From: Alphaproteobacteria bacterium
Lineage (GTDB): Bacteria; Pseudomonadota; Alphaproteobacteria; Thalassobaculales; Thalassobaculaceae
Assembly: GCA_013203465.1 (NCBI GenBank)
Contig: JABMNR010000122.1
Span: forward strand, 1 to 36,862
Reading direction: 5' to 3'
DNA: 36,862 nt
The notes beneath the pieces were generated by a model. That model saw nothing but the letters and a program-made list of their open reading frames with translations, searched no databases and had not been told where the DNA came from. Numbering within the stretch: the first letter of the stretch is position 1; every line of letters starts with the position of its first letter. A program made the position numbers and the translations under genes. Shown here one piece after another: positions 34,106 to 36,862 of this stretch.

Positions 34106-34582
34106 ATGCCGTACTACGAGAGCGTGTTCATCGCACGCCAAGACATCTCGTCCACTCAGGCCGAGCAGCTGGCCGACCAGTTCGCCGAGATCGTCGCCAG
34201 CAACGGCGGCGAGGTTAAAAACCGCGAATTTTGGGGCCTGCGCAACCTGTCCTACCGGATCAAGAAGAACCGCAAGGGTCATTATGTGCTGTTCAATCTC
34301 GACGCGCCGTCCGACGCCGTCGCCGAGATGGAGCGCAACATGCGGCTTAACGAGGACATCCTCCGCTACTTGACCATACGGGTCGAGGCGATTGAGGACG
34401 GGCCGTCGGTCATGATGCAGGTGAGCTCGGACCGCGATCGCGGACGTGGCGGACGTGATTTCGATCGGGGTGACCGTGATCGGGGTGATCGGGGTGACCG
34501 TGATCGGGGCGACCGTCGAGAGCGCGGTGCCAGCCCGGAAGAAACGCCTGTCGTGGTCCAAAAAACCGAAACCGTCGAGTAA
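34106..34582 (+). CDS. rpsF: Ribosomal protein bS6 with Arg-Gly-Asp-rich C-terminal tail
   Basis: Small-subunit protein that binds 16S rRNA as a heterodimer with bS18, encoded next. The first ~105 residues are a normal bS6 (MPYYESVFIARQDIS, FWGLRNLSYRIKKNRKGHY in sequence, DILRYLTIRVE). The remaining ~50 residues are an unusual tail made largely of Asp-Arg-Gly repeats, followed by an acidic end. E. coli bS6 also has an acidic tail, extended by glutamates, but here the repeat is DRG/DRGDR. The AAGGAG ribosome binding site lies six bases before the ATG. It heads rpsF-rpsR-DUF2232-rplI. Confidence 0.97.
   Translation: MPYYESVFIARQDISSTQAEQLADQFAEIVASNGGEVKNREFWGLRNLSYRIKKNRKGHYVLFNLDAPSDAVAEMERNMRLNEDILRYLTIRVEAIEDGPSVMMQVSSDRDRGRGGRDFDRGDRDRGDRGDRDRGDRRERGASPEETPVVVQKTETVE
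34463..34516 (+). repeat. In-frame tandem repeat in rpsF
   Basis: 54 bases made of units GATCGGGGTGACCGT (15 bases) and a shorter GATCGGGGT (9 bases), in the order 15-9-15-15, encoding DRGDR-DRG-DRGDR-DRGDR. All units are multiples of three, so slippage would change tail length without frameshift. Confidence 0.85.
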
Positions 34583-34594
34583 GGGAGGACCAGC

Positions 34595-34849
34595 ATGAGC
34601 CAGCTTCAAATCGCGCGAGCCGCGGTCCGCAGACCGTTTGTTCGGCGGCGGAAATCCTGCCCGTTCTCCGGCGCGAACGCGCCGAAGATCGACTACAAGG
34701 ACACCAAGCTGTTGTCCCGCTTCATCTCGGAACGCGGCAAGATCGTGCCAAGCCGGATCAACGCGGTGTCGGCTAAGAAACAACGTGAAATGGCACGCGC
34801 CATTAAGCGTGCCCGTTTCATGGCGCTAATCCCCTACGTCGTGAAGTAA
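34595..34849 (+). CDS. rpsR: Ribosomal protein bS18
   Basis: Small-subunit protein, partner of bS6. It has 84 residues with the signature [36 protein letters not shown] and the basic [21 protein letters not shown] end. The length is typical. GGAGG lies a few bases upstream of the ATG, and rpsF ends 12 bases before. The single Cys (KSCPF) is conserved in many members. Confidence 0.98.
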   Translation: MSQLQIARAAVRRPFVRRRKSCPFSGANAPKIDYKDTKLLSRFISERGKIVPSRINAVSAKKQREMARAIKRARFMALIPYVVK

Positions 34850-34897
34850 TTTCGATCGACCAAGTGGACGACAACAGCGACAACCTGACGATGGATT

Positions 34898-35818
34898 ATG
34901 GGCTCGGGATGGATATCGGTAGGGGTTGCCGCCGCGATCAGCGCGTTGCTGCTGTTCGTGGCACAGCCTTCGTCGCCTGTGAGCATGCTGCTCGCGATCT
35001 TCGCGACGCTGCCGTTGTTCCTGGTCGGATTGAGCTTGGGATGGTTTCACGGCGCCGCGGCGGCTGGGGCTGCGTCAATCGCAATCCTGTTCGCGATCGG
35101 ACCGGCACCCGCGGGCTACTACGCGATTGTCAACGCGATACCGGTCACCATGCTGCTGGTCGCGGTCGAACGGCATCCGAACACTCCCGTACGGGCCGTG
35201 CTGACCTTGGTGGGCTTGGCGGCGGTGCCGATGGTGGTCGGAGCCCTGCTGTTCTCGTCATCGGACGGCGGATTGAGCGGCGTCATCCGGGAACGGTTGG
35301 GCGATTTTCAAGCCATGATGTCCGTGAGTCCGCGGGACATGTCGCCCGAGGAATGGCAGGCTTTGCTCAATGCATTGGCGGCCATTCTGCCAGGTCTTGG
35401 TGCCGTGTTCTGGGTCTTGCTGATCACGCTGAACGGAGCGCTGGCTCAAGGGTTGTTGACCCGTGTCGGCAAGGCAAGGCTGCCCACCCCGGACATCGCG
35501 GCGGTGCGTTTGCCACGCTGGATGCCCGGGGTTCTCGCAGCAATCACAGCATCGAGCTTCCTGCCCGGCGAAATGGGGTATCTGGGCACCAATCTGGTGC
35601 CTTTGGCGGCCCTACCCTTCTTGTTCTCGGGGCTCGGCGTGGTGCATGCGTTGCTGCGGGGGGTGAGCGGCGCCGGCCTTTGGTTCGCGCTGGTGTACGT
35701 GCTGCTGCTGGTCCTCGTTTGGCCGGCGGTGATCGTGCTGGGGTTGGGGCTGATCGATTCAATCGTGGATTTTCGTCGCCGGTTCGGCCGCTCCGGACCG
35801 CCGCCGGATGATGAATAA
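34898..35818 (+). CDS. DUF2232 polytopic membrane protein
   Basis: Inner-membrane protein of 306 residues with about eight hydrophobic helices, separated in the middle by an amphipathic stretch (about 125-165, including [19 protein letters not shown]). The position between rpsR and rplI is typical for alphaproteobacterial DUF2232 proteins, distantly related to Bacillus YybS. Function is unknown; this family is related to S-component-like membrane proteins, so small-molecule transport is possible but not shown. The ATG at 34898 has no clear ribosome binding site; the C-terminus is proline-rich and acidic (GPPPDDE). Confidence 0.82.
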   Translation: MGSGWISVGVAAAISALLLFVAQPSSPVSMLLAIFATLPLFLVGLSLGWFHGAAAAGAASIAILFAIGPAPAGYYAIVNAIPVTMLLVAVERHPNTPVRAVLTLVGLAAVPMVVGALLFSSSDGGLSGVIRERLGDFQAMMSVSPRDMSPEEWQALLNALAAILPGLGAVFWVLLITLNGALAQGLLTRVGKARLPTPDIAAVRLPRWMPGVLAAITASSFLPGEMGYLGTNLVPLAALPFLFSGLGVVHALLRGVSGAGLWFALVYVLLLVLVWPAVIVLGLGLIDSIVDFRRRFGRSGPPPDDE

Positions 35819-35904
35819 GCACGTGTGATGATGTATGGGTGCCCGGGCACCCTGACGGGCCGTTTCGGGATCGATGCGGCACCACAGGACGAGGAGTGAG
35901 GACG

Positions 35905-36549
35905 ATGGAAGTCATCCTGCTGGAACGGATCGAGAATCTGGGTCAGATGGGCGATGTGGTAACGGTTAAGCCGGGCTTCGCCCGTAACTTCCTGCTACCC
36001 AAGCGCAAAGCCCTACGGGCTACCGATAATAGTCGACAGGTGTTCGAAACTCAGCGCGCGCAGCTTGAGGCCGAGAATTTGAAGCGCCGCGGTGAGGCCG
36101 AAGCGGTGGCCAAAACGCTGGACGGTATGATGGTCGTGCTGGTCCGTGCCGCCGCCGAGAGTGGTCAGCTCTATGGCTCGGTATCGGCCCGCGACGTGTC
36201 TGACGCGGTAACCGGTGCTGGCGTGACCATCGGCCGTAACCAGGTGCGGATGGACAAGGCGATCAAGAACCTTGGCCTTGAGCCGGTGCGCGTTCAGTTG
36301 CACCCGGAAGTCGCCGTCACCGTCACGGTAAACATCGCCCGCAGCCCGGACGAGGCCGAGACTCAGGCGCGCCTGGGCAAAGGGCTCGACCGCGCGGCGA
36401 TGGAAGAGGAGATGGACGGCGCGGCGCGGGCTCCGGCGCTGGAAGAGTTGCTGGAGAATCCGGAAGAAGCCGCCGCCGTCGCCGAACAAGCCGCGGAGGC
36501 CGAAGCGGAGATCGAGGCCGCTACGGAAGCGGACGAGACCTCCACCTGA
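35905..36549 (+). CDS. rplI: Ribosomal protein bL9 with long acidic C-terminal extension
   Basis: Large-subunit protein that bridges the base of the L1 stalk. The first ~150 residues are a normal bL9: [35 protein letters not shown], and the C-terminal domain with [14 protein letters not shown] and [15 protein letters not shown]. The rest (about 160-214) is an extra tail rich in Glu and Ala, of low complexity. The family is usually ~150 residues; tails of this type are common in alphaproteobacteria. The ATG at 35905 is preceded by GAGGAGTGAGGAC. It is the last gene of the operon, followed by a terminator. Confidence 0.96.
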   Translation: MEVILLERIENLGQMGDVVTVKPGFARNFLLPKRKALRATDNSRQVFETQRAQLEAENLKRRGEAEAVAKTLDGMMVVLVRAAAESGQLYGSVSARDVSDAVTGAGVTIGRNQVRMDKAIKNLGLEPVRVQLHPEVAVTVTVNIARSPDEAETQARLGKGLDRAAMEEEMDGAARAPALEELLENPEEAAAVAEQAAEAEAEIEAATEADETST

Positions 36550-36569
36550 CACTCTACTCTTTACGACCC

Positions 36570-36609
36570 AATTCGCGGGCCGCGCGGGATACCCCACGCG
36601 GCCCGAATT
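36570..36609 (+). terminator. Terminator after rplI
   Basis: Stem GGGCCGCG/CGCGGCCC (36577-36584 and 36597-36604), extended outward by AATTC/GAATT with a two-base bulge, followed by GTTTGAG. It is the strongest intrinsic terminator candidate in the window, though with a short T run. Confidence 0.75.
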
Positions 36610-36810
36610 GTTTGAGCGCGGCATCGATACCTCCCACAGCATCCAGGCCGACAAACTCCCAACTCACACCAGATATAGGAATACCCTCTGGCCCCCTGAC
36701 CTAATCTCTTCGGACAACGCGCTAGAGCGGCTTGAAGGAAATGTGAATCAAGGGATTCCCAAACGGGTTCACACATGATTCTGTGTCCCAAGTAGATCTG
36801 GGAGGCAGAT
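36610..36810. other. Non-coding stretch between the rplI terminator and the IS630-type gene
   Basis: I see no gene. The insertion sequence's left end probably lies in it: IS630 elements insert at TA, and the TA at 36723-36724 followed by GAGCGGCTTGAAGG would be a possible border. This is not proven, because the right inverted repeat is outside the window. A GGGAGG ribosome binding site lies at 36800-36805. Confidence 0.45.
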
Positions 36811-36862
36811 ATGGGGTTTTGCTACGGGAATGATCTTCGTTTCCGGGTTGTCGAGGCGATCG
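36811..36862 (+). CDS. IS630-family transposase, N-terminal fragment cut by the window edge
   Basis: The first 17 codons read MGFCYGNDLRFRVVEAI, matching the start of IS630-type transposases (M-G-x-x-Y-S/G-x-D-L-R-x-R-V-V), the beginning of the helix-turn-helix DNA-binding domain. The ATG at 36811 is preceded by GGGAGGCAGAT, a good ribosome binding site. The catalytic DDE part is outside the window, so whether the gene is intact is unknown. It lies where dnaB is often found downstream of rplI in related genomes. Confidence 0.72.
   Translation, partial: MGFCYGNDLRFRVVEAI

Noticed and set aside
34463-34516. Tandem repeat considered as a CRISPR-like or intergenic repeat array
   Set aside because: It is in frame inside rpsF, has no spacers, and encodes a low-complexity tail.
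34864-35811. Alternative plus-strand frame overlapping the DUF2232 gene
   Set aside because: Product is Arg/Gly-rich without hydrophobic segments; the frame at 34898 encodes the expected polytopic membrane protein.
1-36862. Search by eye for tRNA, rRNA, CRISPR, toxin-antitoxin, phage or defence genes
   Set aside because: Nothing recognisable was found; every gene of good quality belongs to core metabolism, envelope, replication or ribosome families, apart from the two IS fragments.

Overview
This 36.9 kb, GC-rich window reads as a stretch of core chromosome from an alphaproteobacterium, most likely Rhodospirillales or a close relative. That is inferred from families and gene order largely confined to this class: EipB (DUF1849), HdaA, DUF2066, a short aa3-type cytochrome oxidase subunit IV, lptF-lptG-lptD-surA-pdxA-rsmA in one line, and rpsF-rpsR-DUF2232-rplI. 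Both ends lie inside insertion-sequence genes (IS481-family on the left, IS630-family on the right), as expected of an assembly contig that stops at repeats.

Layout. 1-716: 3' part of an IS481-type transposase. 743-3385: eipB (-), a diguanylate cyclase (+) behind a sigma-54 promoter match, and a SPOR-domain lipoprotein (-). 3581-4756: rnd (+). 4753-12479, all on the minus strand and read from high to low coordinates: DUF2066 protein, AI-2E/PerM-like membrane protein, hdaA, an atypical SDR, ppk, ppx. 12628-14578 (+): purM, purN, oxidase subunit IV. 14662-17207 (-): pepA, holC, ndk. 17357-25733 (+): lptF, lptG, lptD, surA, pdxA, rsmA and a GNAT acetyltransferase, mostly with 4-base start/stop overlaps. 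25823-26776: cspA (-) diverging from a small membrane protein (+) preceded by an FNR/FixK-type box. 26789-28364 (-): yicC, gmk. 28487-29266 (+): a canonical SDR. 29271-33812 (-): fabD, fabG, acpP, fabF, mltG. 34106-36549 (+): rpsF, rpsR, DUF2232 protein, rplI.

Functionally the window combines outer-membrane biogenesis (LptF/G/D, SurA, EipB), fatty-acid synthesis (FabD, FabG, AcpP, FabF) with the glycan terminase MltG, nucleotide metabolism (PurM, PurN, Ndk, Gmk), polyphosphate turnover (Ppk, Ppx), replication control (HdaA, HolC), RNA processing and modification (Rnd, YicC, RsmA) and ribosomal proteins. I see no phage, defence system, CRISPR array, tRNA or rRNA.

The points most worth a second look are mainly regulatory or gene-structural: a full -24/-12 sigma-54 match plus an upstream palindrome before the diguanylate cyclase; five GANTC sites in 116 bp before rnd and the SPOR lipoprotein; an apparent ATA start codon for purM; an FNR-like box before an unrecognised four-helix membrane protein; an inverted repeat around the putative acpP -10; an SDR without its catalytic Tyr/Lys; and a 50-codon reading frame coupled to pdxA. 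No clearly new multi-gene system is evident.
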